A program made the position numbers and the translations under genes. This document shows positions 49,646 to 62,484 of a stretch of 64,000 nt of DNA, in pieces (position 1 is the stretch's first letter; each line of letters begins with the position of its first letter). Under the pieces are notes generated by a model, which was not told the origin of the DNA, ran no database searches, and worked only from the letters and a program-made list of their open reading frames with translations. Source of the DNA: Spinacia oleracea (lineage: Eukaryota; Streptophyta; Magnoliopsida; Caryophyllales; Amaranthaceae). The stretch lies in the NCBI RefSeq assembly GCF_020520425.1, contig NC_079492.1:104505157-104569156 (forward strand), read 5' to 3'.

Positions 49646-52097
49646 AAGTGGCACTAAATATGATGGACCCCCGATGCCCACTGATGATGCAACTCTTGCT
49701 AAGGAGAACACAGAGGGACCAGAGAAAGCAATTGATGTAGAGCCTCAAGTCTCGGAAGTTGATAATGCTGATGATGTTGGCGCAAATAAGGGGAAGGAGA
49801 AGATTTCTGATTCTCTCCCTATTGTGCCTAAGTTGTCTTTCCCTCACCGGATGCAGAAAACTAAGGTTGATCAACAATTTGGTAAGTTCTTGGCAATGGT
49901 CAAGAATCTTGAGGTAACAGTCCCTTTTACTGAGTTAATATCTCAAGTTCTTGTGTATGCAAATTTTTTGAAAGAGATGATCACTAAGAAAAGGGATTAT
50001 GGTGGTGTGGAGAGAGTAGCTCTAACTGAAGAGTGCAGTGCCATATTGCAAAATAAGTCTCGACCCAAACTTAAGGATCCGGGTAGTTTTTCCATCCCCT
50101 GTCATGTAGGTGCATTGTTCATTGATAAAGCATTAAGTGATTTAGGTGCAAGTGTGTCTTCCATGCCCCTTTCTGTCTGTAATAGGTTGAATTTGGGAAA
50201 ACTAAAATGCACACAAATCACTTTGCAAATGGCAGATCGTTCTATAAATTATCCTTTAGGTATTTTGGAGGATGTTCCTGTCCGGGTGGGGAAATTCTAC
50301 ATTCCTGTTGATTTTGTGGTGCTAGATATGGAGGATAGTCAAATCCCCATAATTTTGGGTAGGCCATTTTTATGTACTGCAGGTGCTGTTATTGATGTCA
50401 ATTCTGGGTCTCTTACCTTGAGTGTTGGTGATGATACTGTTACTTTTAATCTAACCAATGATGTGAAGTCTCCTATGCTTGAGAATACTTGTTGCAGGAT
50501 TGATATTGTAGAAGGGATTTCTCTAGACAACATCCCTAGAATGTTGTATGATGATCTATTGCTGGCGACTCTCACCTTGGAGGCCTAGAAAGGAGAAGGA
50601 GATTGTGAGATTGATTCCTTGATCTCGGATTTAGATGGAATTGAAGCTGAGAAGGTCGATGGTTTGGAGGTATTAGAAACTGTTTGCTCTATTTCCGAGC
50701 CACGGGTAACAAAGGTAGAACTAAAACCATTACCATCTCACCTTAAATATGCATTTCTTGGTGATAATGAAGATTTTCCTGTGATCCTTAATGCTGCACT
50801 CGACGATAGCCAGCTTTCTAAGCTTCTGACCATTCTCCGTATGCACAAAAAGGTAATCGGGTATAGCATTGACGATCTCAAGGGCATTAGTCCTGACTTT
50901 TGTATGCATAGAATTAATTTGGAAGCAGATCACCACCCTCGCATCCAGCCACAACGTCGTTTGAATCTTAATATGCAAGATGTGGTGAGAAAAGAGGTAG
51001 TGAAACTACTTGACGCGGGCATCATCTATCCCATTTCAGATTCTAAATGGGTGAGCAGGGTGCAAGTCGTTCCCAAGAAGGGGGGGGGACAACGGTTGTT
51101 AAGAATGATAAGGATGAGCTTATCCCCACTCGTGTTGTTACAGGTTGGCGTATGTGTATAGATTATCGAATGTTGAATATGGTCACCTTGAAGGATAACT
51201 TTCCCCTCCCCTTTATTGATCAGATGCTAGAAAGATTAGCAAAACACAAATTTTTCTGTTATTTGGATGGATATTCAGGTTTCTTTCAGATTCCCATTCA
51301 CCCAGACGACCAGGAGAAGACGACGTTCACTTGTCCTTATGGAACTTTTGCATACCGCAGAATGCCGTTTGGTTTGTGCAACTTCATCGAGGATATCATG
51401 GAGGTATTTATGGATGATTTTAGTGTTTATGGTTCTGACTTTGATGTATGTTTGCATAATCTTTCTAAAGTGCTTAAATGTTGTTCTGAAGTGAATTTGG
51501 TATTGAACTGGGGAAAGTGCCACTTTATGGTCAATGAAGGAGTGGTACTTGGTCATCTTATTTCTGAGTGTGGCATCCAAGTTGACCGAGCAAAAATTGA
51601 GGTGATTGAGAAACTTCCCCCTCCCGTGAATGTCAAGGGAGTGAGGAGTTTTCTCGGTCATGCGGGTTTTTATCGCCTTTTCATAAAAGATTTTTCTAAA
51701 ATTGCGAAACCCCCTACTCAATTATTGCTCAAGGATTCCACATTTGAGTTCACTGATGCTTGTTTGGAGTCTTTTGACAGGATTAAGAAAGCATTGATAA
51801 CTGCTCCAATCATTCAGCCTCCGGATTGGGATTTGCATTCGAAATTATGTGCGATGCGAGTGATTATGCTGTTGGAGCAGTGCTTGGCCAAAGAAAGAAC
51901 AAGGTGTTGCATGCCATCTATTATGCAAGCAAAACCTTGGATGGAGCTCAGATGAATTATGCTACTACTGAGAAAGAGCTCCTTGCGGTTGTTTATGCTC
52001 TTGACAAATTTCCGACGTATCTTGTTGGTTCGAAAGTCATTGTACACACTGATCATGCCGCCTAGAAGTATTTGTTGGCCAAGAAAGAGGCCAAACC
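49616..52097 (+). pseudogene. Athila-type pol, first part: protease, RT, RNase H start (broken)
   Basis: From about 49616 the frame SNAITLRSGTKYDGPP leads into protease (ALSDLGASVSSMPL and IILGRPFL). A TAG at 50586-50588 interrupts it. RT starts in the same frame, but a G-run near 51080 holds nine G where the frame needs seven, moving RT into another frame. RT has YRRMPFGLCN and the catalytic FMDD. About 15 residues usually found between them are missing without loss of frame. Another shift occurs near 51838, and a TAG at 52063-52065 interrupts RNase H (EIMCDASDYAVGAVLGQ). The copia-like element then splits the RNase H region at 52097. Function is lost. Confidence 0.88.
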
Positions 52098-52404
52098 TGA
52101 AGGAAATAATGCCCTTGGTCCAAGTATGCATTCTATGTTAAGTCTAATAAGTGCGGTTCAGTATTAATTAACAAGTTAATAATTCAGTGAGATCAAGTGA
52201 GCTGAATGCCTAGCTAGAGGCCGCTTCAGTTCAAGTGGAATTAATGATATTAATCCACAACTTACTCTTGACTGAACCCGTAGGGTCACACAAACAGTAC
52301 GTAAACGGATCAAGTATTTAATGACATTAAATACTCCATCTATGGATATTCGGAATCGACGGATCTTGGTTTCAGTGGGAGCTGAGATCGTCACAGGCAA
52401 GAAA

Positions 52405-52735
52405 TGAATGCTCCGGAAACGATGATATTGCCGGAAACGGAAATATGGATCGTATCGGAAATATAAATATTATCCAAGTCGTAGATGTTGCCGGAAACGG
52501 AAACATGGTACGTATCGGAAAATATTATCGGAAATGGAAATATTGCCGGAATCGGAAATATTGCCGGAAACGGATATATTGTCAGAATCGGAAATATTAT
52601 CGGAATCGGAAAATAATTCCGGAAACGGAAATATTAAATATTTGTTTGAAACGGAGATTAATTCCGGAATCGGAAATATTAAATATTGTTCGTATCGGAA
52701 ATGAATTCCGGAATCGGGAAATTAATGGGAAAGCG
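52405..52735. repeat. CGGAAA(T/C)-type short-period repeat in LTR
   Basis: More than 20 loosely spaced copies of CGGAAATATT, CGGAAACGG and CGGAATCGG form a purine-rich track. The same array occurs in the 3' LTR (61394-61724), and in reverse complement (TTTCCG, ATATTTCCG) at 29345-29640. Confidence 0.9.
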
Positions 52736-53132
52736 TATCGTACGAATTAGCATCGGACGAGGCCTGCCAGACGAAGGCCCAGCACGAAGCCGGGCCATCG
52801 CCCAGCAAGCCAGCGCGCCACAACGCACCAGCCAAGGCTGCGCCAGGCCCACCGCAAGGCAGGCCCAGCGCGCGCCAACGCTGCGGCAGCGTGTGGGCCT
52901 CGCAGCAATGGGCTGCGAGCTCGCGGGCTGCGCGCGCGCGCATGGCGCCCCTCGTGGGCTGCTGTGCGTGCGTGTGTGTTGGTGTGCTATACGAATCCTA
53001 AAGCTATCAGGTTTCGACTAATGATTAAATTCCTAAACCTAAAAGGATGAATTAATTAAATAAGAATTCTATTAGGATTCTAATTTAATTAATTCGTATC
53101 CTAATAGGATTACGATTCCCTTTCCATGCCTC

Positions 53133-53140
53133 TATAAATA
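53133..53140 (+). promoter_or_regulatory. TATA box of the copia-like 5' LTR
   Basis: TATAAATA is followed by AAGGCCTGGGG. The same sequence is at 62122-62129 in the 3' LTR. Confidence 0.6.
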
Positions 53141-53495
53141 AAGGCCTGGGGTCATTATTTTGTATAGAGATTTCAAGTATTCAAAGTGATTTTTGAGAGC
53201 AAAAATTCAGTCATACAATTGCCTATATGTGCCGAAAATTCTAAGTACCTTAAGGGCGATCCTAGTTGGTCAAGCTTAAGGCGGATCCGGACGTGCTGTG
53301 GACTATCTACGGAGGGACGACACTTGGAGTCCTAAAGACTTGTTCTTGTTCGGTTCGGGCGCAGCTAGGGAAGACACGCAACAAAGTGTATGCATCTAAA
53401 CTATGCTAAATGATTATGTGTAAATAATATGCTTTCCTGGCTTTATGGTTTTTTCCGCATGATTTATGAATTGTCATATGTATCATAACCTAACA

Positions 53496-56400
53496 GTGGT
53501 ATAACGAGCCTCTTATTATTTTCATAATCTAAATTGCATGAACATGGTTAAATATTACAAATTTGCAAGAATTAAAAGGGGTGATTAATTTTCGTAATTG
53601 TTAATTAATTGCAAATTGCGTTTATTTAATTATACGTACGCAGTTTTTCGGCAGTTTCTTCGTTACTCATCCAAATCGAGTGATTTTTGTGTCAATTCCG
53701 CATGTAAAACGCATTCTAAAATTTTGACAAAAACAGTATTTTTTGGCCGAATCCAGAATTCTCAAATTCGAAGCCTAACTATGACTTTTCGGAGGTTTTA
53801 GTTTTTCGAATGCAAAATTTCGTAAATTTAAGATGTTAAAATTAAATATTTGCGATTCTTGTTGATAAATCTTGAATTTTTTATTGACCTACTGTGTATG
53901 TTTAACAAGTTTGAATGCCTAGCCTTGTTAATTATGCAATCTAATTTGTAATTATGATTAGTTTGTTGAAAATTGGAATAATTTAGAATTAATTTGATTT
54001 TCATAATTAGTTATAATTTAATTAGACACCTATGATTAAAAACCACCATAAAAATTGTAAATTTATGTTAAATTTTAAATTTTTATGACCTAGACTTGAA
54101 TCCATGTTAATCGGAAATCAATTAAATAATAAATTTTCGATTTTTTGCCCTAAAATTATGAAATTAATATTATTTATTAATTTGTCATTAATTTTGAATA
54201 TAAATTTTAAATTTTATGCGTTTCGCTCATATAACTTGCACGCACAAAGCAATGGACGCTACGTGTTACCCTTAAGGGGTGTTGTATAGTGCGGGCATGT
54301 GACGACGAGCAAGGGAGCTCGTCGCCCATGCGGTACGAATGCAATGAGCAAGGCCATGGTGCACGAGCACAAGGCAACAGCCCTGCCTTGTGTCGTGGGC
54401 TGTGTGCGATGGGCGAATGGGCGAGGGCGAGAGCAAGGCACGAGCAGTCGCGTGTGGGCAGCAAGCGAGCTGCGCCACAGCGCGCACTGCCTCGCGCAAG
54501 CGTGCGGAGCCTCGCGCGCAGCGAGCGCAAGCTCGCGTGCCACGAGTGCTACGCCCAGCATCGGTCGCTCGCGCGCAACGAGCGCTATTGTGCGTGCGAC
54601 AAGCGCTGCGCCCAGCGATGGCGTGCAGCGTGCTTGTTGCGACGTGCGACGAGCGCTGCGCCCAGCGATGGCAAGCAGCTTGCTTGTTGCGACGTGCGAC
54701 GAGCGCTGCGCCCAGCGATGGGCTGCGGCAGCATGCTTGTTGCGTCGAGCGCTAGCGCGCGCAGCGAGCAACAGCTCGCGTGATGCCTTGCGATGGTGAG
54801 CAGCAGCGATGCGACGCAGCGCATGGGCTGCACGCACATGGCCAGCGATGGCTGTGTGCGTGTGGCCCATGGGCGTGCAATGCGTGGGATTGTTGCGTTG
54901 CGATTAGATCGTTTTGAAATTTTAATTTGAAATTTTCAGTTTACGTAATTTTAATTAATTTTAAAATTAATGATTTAAATTATTTTCTTGGATTTTAATT
55001 TTGAATATTGTAATTATAATAAATTTTATTTATTCTAATTATTTTACTAAAATTAAAATCATGAATTAATTTAAATACGACTGAAATTAAATTAAACTTT
55101 TTGGATTCAATTATAAATTTATATGAGCTTTAAATTTTAATTAAATTTGTATGTTTCCGGTTAGACTAGAAATACATTTTTATGTTTAAAATTAGTAAAG
55201 CATATGAATTTATTGGTTTAAGTGGGAGCCCTTTTAGTCATAAACTCTTGATTAGGTCTACAAATCCTTAAGGTTAAAACAACTTGATTAGAATTAATAA
55301 GGACTGAATAATTTGTAGATTATTGGTGCCCTTGATTAATTGCTGCAAATGTTTATGTGATGCATAATGTGTTTTACTAACCAGCTATGTGGGCCATTCA
55401 TGATAATGAATGGGTGAATGGTATATATTGTATATGTACTGTTTTGCAGGTTATGAAGTGACTAGTATGGCCCAAATAGGATAGAAAATATGGTCTGCGT
55501 ACCATTAATTTGAATGTAATTGGTCTAAAGTACCAAAGTTGTTTTTCAATTCAAATATGGTCCGCGTACCATCAAATAGTTGTAATTAGTTTTAATTATA
55601 GCTTATCCTATTTGAAGAAAATGGTGCCTCCCACGGAGATTTTCAAGACGGACTTTGAAGTTAAAGCTTCAAGATGAAGTCGGGTCATACTAGATCACAT
55701 TTATCTTATGCATGTTTTAAGTTATTTATTGCTTTTAAATATGTCTTAAAATGCATGAGATCAAAAGCTTGATTATGTTGCATGATTAAGGATTTTAGTT
55801 CACTTAAAATCTAACCAACATAGTAAAAGCCTTAAGTTCCAAACTTAAAAATTGAGTTAAAAGGTGCCATGCCAAAATATACACTTGCTTGGATATCCTT
55901 TACATCAATCTAGTAATAGTTTTCGCTCAGCGAGGTGTTACTTATTGGTCCTAAAGGGGCAAGGTACACAAATAATTGTGAGTACATGTTAGTTTTGGTG
56001 AAACTCAACGATATAAGTAAGGAGTCCTTTTATGTCGTGGCAAAATCGATAGGTTTACCTAATAAGTTCTTAGACGTACCTATCAACCAAGAATAGTTTC
56101 TAGACTATTAGCAAAAGGCTTTTGCTTACCTAAGATGTTTTAGGATTAAGTCGACAAACTGTGCTTAGTTCTTCAATGATTTTAGGATCTTGGAATCATT
56201 TTATTCACACCTGCCGGAACACATAATTCGAATAAAATGCTAATGACTTGTTTAAATTGCATGATTGCTTTCATTTTCAAGTTATTATTCATGATAAATG
56301 TTTAGACTTTGCATGCTTCAATGAATGTTTTAATTATTGTTTATAATTAAATATCTTACACTGCAATAAATCCTTTTAGAAAGGTAACAGTAAATTTCCT

Positions 56401-58628
56401 CGATTGGTAGTGAATCCAAGAACGATTCACGGAAATGAGAGAAAGTGAGCAATTTAAAATGTACGTTTCTTATAGCGACTTTTATGGTTGTTTTCGAACA
56501 TCAAAGTCGAATGGCAAACCAATTGGTGCTTGTGAATTCAAAATACACTGTAGTTTTGAGATCATAAAGCATTGAGTTTAATACGCTCAAGCTTTACCAA
56601 TGGTTAACAACCTAATATCTTTGTCCATTTAATTCTCGAATGAGTCTAGTCCCTAGACATTCGAATAGATCGATGCTTAGAGAACTTTAGAAGCTTCTGG
56701 AAAGATCATCTAGTTGAAACTTAATATTCAACATAAATTAAATGGTAAAAACCTTGTTGGGGTGACATTGGACATGTCTAACAAAGTATAAAAGTCAACA
56801 CTAAAGAATTCAATTCTTAAGACTATAAGAAAGGGTACAAGAAATAGGAAAACAAGGAACAAATGAAAGGAGTTTACGATTCCGTTTCTACCTATAAGTT
56901 TAAAGAAAAGTGACCTAGCAATCAAACTTCCTTGGTATCATATACCGCTTGAGGTTCTTACTTCGGTAATAACTCAAACAATGGAAGCTAGGCTACACTA
57001 ATGACCTACAAGTGGGAAATGAAGCATGGCAATGCTACATTAGTTGTAGGGTCATCTAGTTTGTTTTAAGTCCTTTCAAGGCTGGAACTAAATGGCTATT
57101 TTGTTCCATAATCAGCATACCTAAATTTCTGCTTCAAACACAGAAAGACTCACATTCAGAAGAACAAAAACAATGTTTGTTTGTTTGTTTATTTGAATGA
57201 AATGGTCATTTACGGGATGAGTCAATATGCTTGATTAAAACAAACAACTCTTTAACAATAAAAACTTTACTAGGTTCAAATCAACCCCTTGATTTGAGTT
57301 CCACTAATCTTTGGCACTGTTGCTTAGACCATATCAACAAGTTAACATTCAAAAGCTTTATTTTGATAGACTTTTGAAAGTTGATTGATTTCTAGATCAA
57401 TTTAAGACAACAAGTCTTACTTGTTGAAAGTAACAAAAGATATGAACTATTGTTAGAACACCTAGACAATAGAGTTCAAAGCTAAAGAAAGATTTTATGA
57501 CTTTATGGATTTGAGTGAATATAGGTTTATTTACTCAAATGTGATATAAGTTGAATCTGTTTGGCTAGTTCAAAGATTCAGAAGTATAAAATCCACTTGG
57601 CAAGAAATCATAAAGATCTAGGTTAGATCATGTTGATGATTACTTAAGACAAGAATGATCATCAATGATTGTGTGAAATAAAATTCACAATCTAGCTCCA
57701 TAAGATATGGCATATCTAAGTTGGAATGATCGAAGTCGATTAGTACTAGATTCGATCAATGATGAATCATAAAGACTTTTCCTATAATTTCTAAAACAAA
57801 ATGCTCAACTACCACCAAACTAAACCAAATTCGTCAAAGCTATTGAAAAGTAATTTCAGAATAACTTTTCATAAAATATATCTAGAGAGTTGCAAAACTC
57901 AGTGGGAGCTTAGTGTTTGTCATTCGACAAACTAAGGCCCAAATATAGATATATGTTTCATTGTGATTTATTCAAATGAGACACAAGGGTATTGTTTCTA
58001 CCACGAATTTTTGAGAACATAATGTTTGTTTGCTCGAAATAATGTCCTTTTGGAGATTCGTTTCCAAAATGACAAGTGGGAGAAAATAGACCTCGAAAGT
58101 TTTCGAGGCGAACAACAAACATAAACGGACATTCAGGAGGCTTTTCGAAGTGCTTCAGAAAATCCGAACTTATTCTTTAAGGACTTTAGAAGTGGCTTTA
58201 AAGAATAGACATCTCTTAGAAGACTTTACAAGTGCTTCAAGGAGAACAGAATATTCAAAGGACTTTCAAGTGGCTATTGATATTCTATTGTTTGATGTTC
58301 TATACCCAAGTAGGCATAGAGTTCAAATCACTGAAACTATGAGATTCTTCTATTAGATAGTGAAGAAACATGGATTTCAGGTCACTGAAGCTATGCAATT
58401 CTTCTATTAGATAGTGAAGAAACCTACAACTTGCAGTCAAACTATTATCATGTAGATTAATGAGTTTGTGACTTGTAAGAAAGCTATGACGAAACTCAGA
58501 TTCCCTAAAATGGTTAGAGGCCATATATAGACTCAAATGTTTTAAATGGTTAGAGGCCATAAAACATACTCAATGTTTTGATGACAAAATTGAAATTTTG
58601 TTGATTTGCAAGAATAGTTTCACACCTA
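53496..58628 (+). other. Leader, GC island and decayed interior of the copia-like element
   Basis: After the primer site the region is AT-rich, then GC-rich (54240-54900), then AT-rich again. Frames in the GC block on both strands are compositional. No gag or protease motif is recognised, although the spacing would place gag around 56-57 kb. Parts are mirrored in reverse at 25238-27941. Confidence 0.55.
54588..54750. repeat. 50-bp GC-rich tandem repeat
   Basis: AGCGCTGCGCCCAGCGATGG recurs at 54602, 54652 and 54702, with TGCTTGTTGCGACGTGCGAC between copies. It is embedded in a GC-rich island of about 650 bp surrounded by AT-rich DNA. Confidence 0.9.
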
Positions 58629-58898
58629 TTGGTTGCAAAGTTTGTTTTAAGGATAAAAACCATCAAACATGAAATTGTGTTCACACACAAAGCTAGATTA
58701 GTTGCTAAAGGTTACAAGCAAATTCACGATGTGGATTGTGTTGAAACCTCATGCAAAATCGTAATGCTTAAGTCTATAATTCAAGCAATGATTGCATATT
58801 GGTACATATGGCAATTGGATGACAAAACATCTTCCTCGGTCAAATGTTGGAAGAAAACTATGTACATGGCATGTCATAGGATTTGTGGATCCAAATAA
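58629..58898 (+). pseudogene. Ty1/copia reverse transcriptase remnant
   Basis: A frame of 89 codons reads HKARLVAKGYKQIHDVDC, then VMLKSIIQAMIA and IWQLDDKTSS. This is the start of the copia RT domain (KARLVAKG, MLKSI and WQMDVKTAFLNG in relatives). Frame is lost at about 58850, where YM and GF words of the domain appear in other frames. The catalytic YVDD box is not readable, so the fragment is inactive. It is the best evidence that the element derives from Ty1/copia. Confidence 0.75.
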
Positions 58899-61086
58899 AT
58901 GCTTGAAAAGGAAAGCTAGCTCATGAAATCTAAGTACAGATTTAAGCAAGCAATTGGGAATTGGAAGTGTATTTTAGTGAAGCTAATAAGTATTTTAGTT
59001 TCATAAAATGTACATAATTCTTATAGATATATAAGAAGTTTAGTGGGAGTACGTGAAACTTAATTGGTCCTATGTATATCACACATATATCTCTCTATTG
59101 TGAAATAACATTCAAATGCTATTAACTTAGGTTTGAAATTATTCATCAATGATGGACCAAGGCGAAACTTAGTACATACTGGGTATTGAGATCTATTTAC
59201 AAAGATCTTATATTAATGTTTTGGATTAAGTAATGGCATTTACTAAATCAAACACGAAAGACTCCATTGGAGATATTCGACCCATATGAATAAATCTAAG
59301 TAAAGGATGTTTGAACTATGTATAAGCATTTACTAAGTTAAACATCAAAGAATCTGAGTAAGATTCTTAACCTATATTATATGTCAAAGAATTTAGCTGG
59401 ATTTAGTATCTACCGAAACTAGATGAGCTAAAGTTACATGAATAGAATTCAATTGGGAATTATTCTGCAAAAGAATTTATCATGTATGATATAATATGAG
59501 GATCGCCAAAAACGTATCGTATGGCTTTAGGCATAACGAACATATACCAATCTCTATTGATCTAAGTGAAGATCAACTAGATTGAGATCAAGAATACTTA
59601 TGGTACTTAAAAAGGTACATAGGAATAGTTCTTGATTCAAGGAAATAAAGATGTGCTAAATATTGATGCTACACGCATAAACACTGGCAAAGGATCAAGC
59701 AAGACCCTTTGGAGTTAACCATTGACAAGGACGAGCTAAAGAGCATCGTGTTTTGAAATGGCAACATGGATTGAAGACCATGAGTTGTTGCGTGGGAAAT
59801 TAAAATAATAATTTCTATGTTCTAAGATATAGTTGGAGAGTCTTCCACATATCTGTGAACTGCTTGGATAAGTAGATCCAAACAAAGCATCACTAGCAAC
59901 CTATACAGTTGAAGTAAAAGTACTTATTGCCTAAGAAGCAATAAAATAGAGTTGTTTATATTAAAGAGTTCTTCATTGAACTTGGGAAGATCACATGTCT
60001 GTTGACTTAAAGGTTCTTCATTGCAAAATGCGTAGTACCACTAATGTAGCAAGAAAGACTAGAACACAAAATAAACATACTCAAAAGATCTTATCATCAT
60101 ATCTCGAAGAACATTCGATAAAAAGGATATTAAGATTGGCAAAGCATGATAACTAAACCTATGCAACAAGTGAGAAGCAACACTCATGTTGTAGCACTGG
60201 AAATCAAGCATAGCTTTGAAATTCCATGAACTGTTTTAAAGATGGGTTTGAGGCCCATGGTAGTAAAACATTGGGTTGAACATTTATCATATATAAAATG
60301 TATTTTCATATTCCATTTAATCTTGGTTTAGTATTAAATGATGAGTCCCTTCAAATTTGACGAAATATTCAAGATAGACTGTCAGGACCAGTCCTGTGAC
60401 TAAGAAATGTCTATCAAGTGAACTTGAATGTCAAAGGTTGAAAATGGTCCCTAGTCGGAGTTTTCTATAAAATTGGACGCATAGAAAACGTTAGACGATT
60501 AGAATGCAAGATGACTAGTAGTTCTGTTTCTTGAACTATGTGGACATGGCAATGTCATAATCATTTGCATAGATACTTACTTTGGGAAGACTAGTATCGG
60601 ACAAGACCTATGAAACTTTACTGTAAGAGATGAAAATCTGTCATAAGTAAATTTCATTAAATTATTAGACACTAAATCCTCAATACCTGAGTGATTTGAG
60701 ATTACTTGTTTGAGAACTGGTTGCTTTGACGTTGACCAACCGTCGCACCGTAAAAGGAGGCTATAAAGGAAACGCTCAGGTAATCACCTATCAAACGAAG
60801 TCTAATCTCAAGATCGCAAGATTGGGATTGTCCTCCCATAAATCGGGATGAGATGCTTAAAAGTTGTACAAGGCCACTCGGAGAGCTAGAAACTGTGAAA
60901 TGCATGGCCGTGCTCGGATGAATCATAGGCTATGATTATCTGTTTATTTGATCAGTTGAACTCTGAAACCGAGGAACACCTCTGGACATAATAAGGATGA
61001 CAACTCTTACCTTATGTTCAAGAGCAAGCATCGAGCGACAAAGGAATTAGGAAATGCACACTTGTCCCTAAGGACAAGTGGGAGAC
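58899..61086 (+). other. Decayed 3' interior of the copia-like element
   Basis: No frame longer than about 75 codons is recognised. Words near 59600 (tyrosine-leucine-lysine-rich) may be RNase H relics. It ends in the purine tract AAGTGGGAGAC at the 3' LTR. Confidence 0.5.
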
Positions 61087-62484
61087 TGAAGGAAATAATG
61101 CCCTTGGTCCAAGTATGCATTCTATGTTAAGTCTAATAAATGCGGTTCAGTATTAATTAAAAAGTTAATAATTCAGTGAGATCAAGTGAGCTGAATGCCT
61201 AGCTAGAGGCCGCTTCAGTTCAAGTGGAATTAATGATATTAATCCACAGCTTACTCTTGACTGAACCCGTAGGGTCACACAAATAGTACGTAAACGGATC
61301 AAGTATTTAATGGCATTAGATACTCCATCTATGGATATTCGGAATCGACGGATCTTGGATTCAGTGGGAGCTGAGATCGTCACAGGCAAGAAATGAATAC
61401 TCCGGAAACGATGATATTGCCGGAAACGGAAATATGGATCGTATCGGAAATATAAATATTATCCAAGTCGTAGATGTTGCCGGAAACGGAAACATGGTAC
61501 GTATCGGAAAATATTATCGGAAATGGAAATATTGCCGGAATCGGAAATATTGTCGGAAACGGAAACATTGTCAGAATCGGAAATATTATCGGAATCGGAA
61601 AATAATTCCGGAAACGGAAATATTAAATATTTGTTCGAAACGGAAATTAATTCCGGAATCGGAAATATTAAATATTGTTCGTATCGGAAATGAATTCTGG
61701 AATCGGGAAATTAATCGGAAAGCGTATCGTACGAATTAGCATCGGACGAGGCCTGCCAGACGAAGGCCTAGCACGAAGCCGGGCCATCGCCCAGCAAGCC
61801 AGCGCGCCACAACGCACAAGCCAAGGCTGCGCCAGGCCCACCGCAAGGCAGGCCCAGCGCGCGCCAACGCTGCGGCAGCGTGTGGGCCTCGCAGCAATGG
61901 GCTGCGAGCTCGCAGGCTGCGCGCGCGCGCATGGCGCCCCTCGTGGGCTGCTGTGCGTGCGTGTGTGTTGGTGTGCTATACGAATCCTAAAGCTATCAGG
62001 TTTCGACTAATGATTAAATTCCTAAACCTAAAAGGATGAATTAATTAAATAAGAATTCTATTAGGATTCTAATTTAATTAATTCGTATCCTAATAGGATT
62101 ACGATTCCCTTTCCATGCCTCTATAAATAAAGGCCTGGGGTCATTATTTTGTATAGAGATTTCAAGTATTCAAAGTGATTTTTGAGAGCAAAAATTCAGT
62201 CATACAATTGCCTATATGTGCCGAAAATTCTAAGTACCTTAAGGGCGATCCTAGTTGGTCAAGCTTAAGGCGGATCCGGACGTGCTGTGGACTATCTACG
62301 GAGGGACGACACTTGGAGTCCTAAAGACTTGTTCTTGTTCGGTTCGGGCGCAGCTAGGGAAGGCACGCAACAAAGTGTATGCATCTAAACTATGCTAAAT
62401 GATTATGTGTAAATAATATGCTTTCCTGGCTTTATGGTTTTTTCCGCATGATTTATGAATTGTCATATGGATCATAGCCTAACA
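61087..62484 (+). repeat. 3' LTR of the copia-like element
   Basis: The length equals the 5' LTR. By eye about 21 single-base differences are found, many C/T or G/A. It contains the same CGGAAATATT track, GC block and TATAAATA box (62122-62129). Confidence 0.95.

Larger units (their letters stand above)
52098..53495 (+). repeat. 5' LTR of the copia-like element
   Basis: It starts TGAAGGAAATAATG and ends CATAACCTAACA. It holds CGGAAATATT-type repeats (52405-52735), a GC-rich block with GCGCGC runs (52760-52985) and a TATAAATA box (53133-53140). Confidence 0.95.
52098..62484 (+). mobile_element. Copia-like LTR retrotransposon with little coding capacity, inserted in Athila pol
   Basis: The LTRs 52098-53495 and 61087-62484 are both 1,398 bp, with about 21 differences by eye (about 1.5%). 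The 5-bp duplication AAACC flanks them (52093-52097 and 62485-62489). The primer site (53497-53510) resembles initiator tRNA-Met, and the purine tract AAGGACAAGTGGGAGA precedes the 3' LTR. The 7.6-kb interior has a leader with a GC-rich island (54240-54900) and only short frames. A remnant of copia RT is readable at 58629-58898. The order and RT style suggest Ty1/copia. It is probably a non-autonomous derivative. A reverse, truncated relative lies at 16861-29962. Confidence 0.92.

Noticed and set aside
54207..54870. Frames up to 203 codons on both strands
   Set aside because: GC-rich 50-bp tandem repeat region. Composition, not coding.
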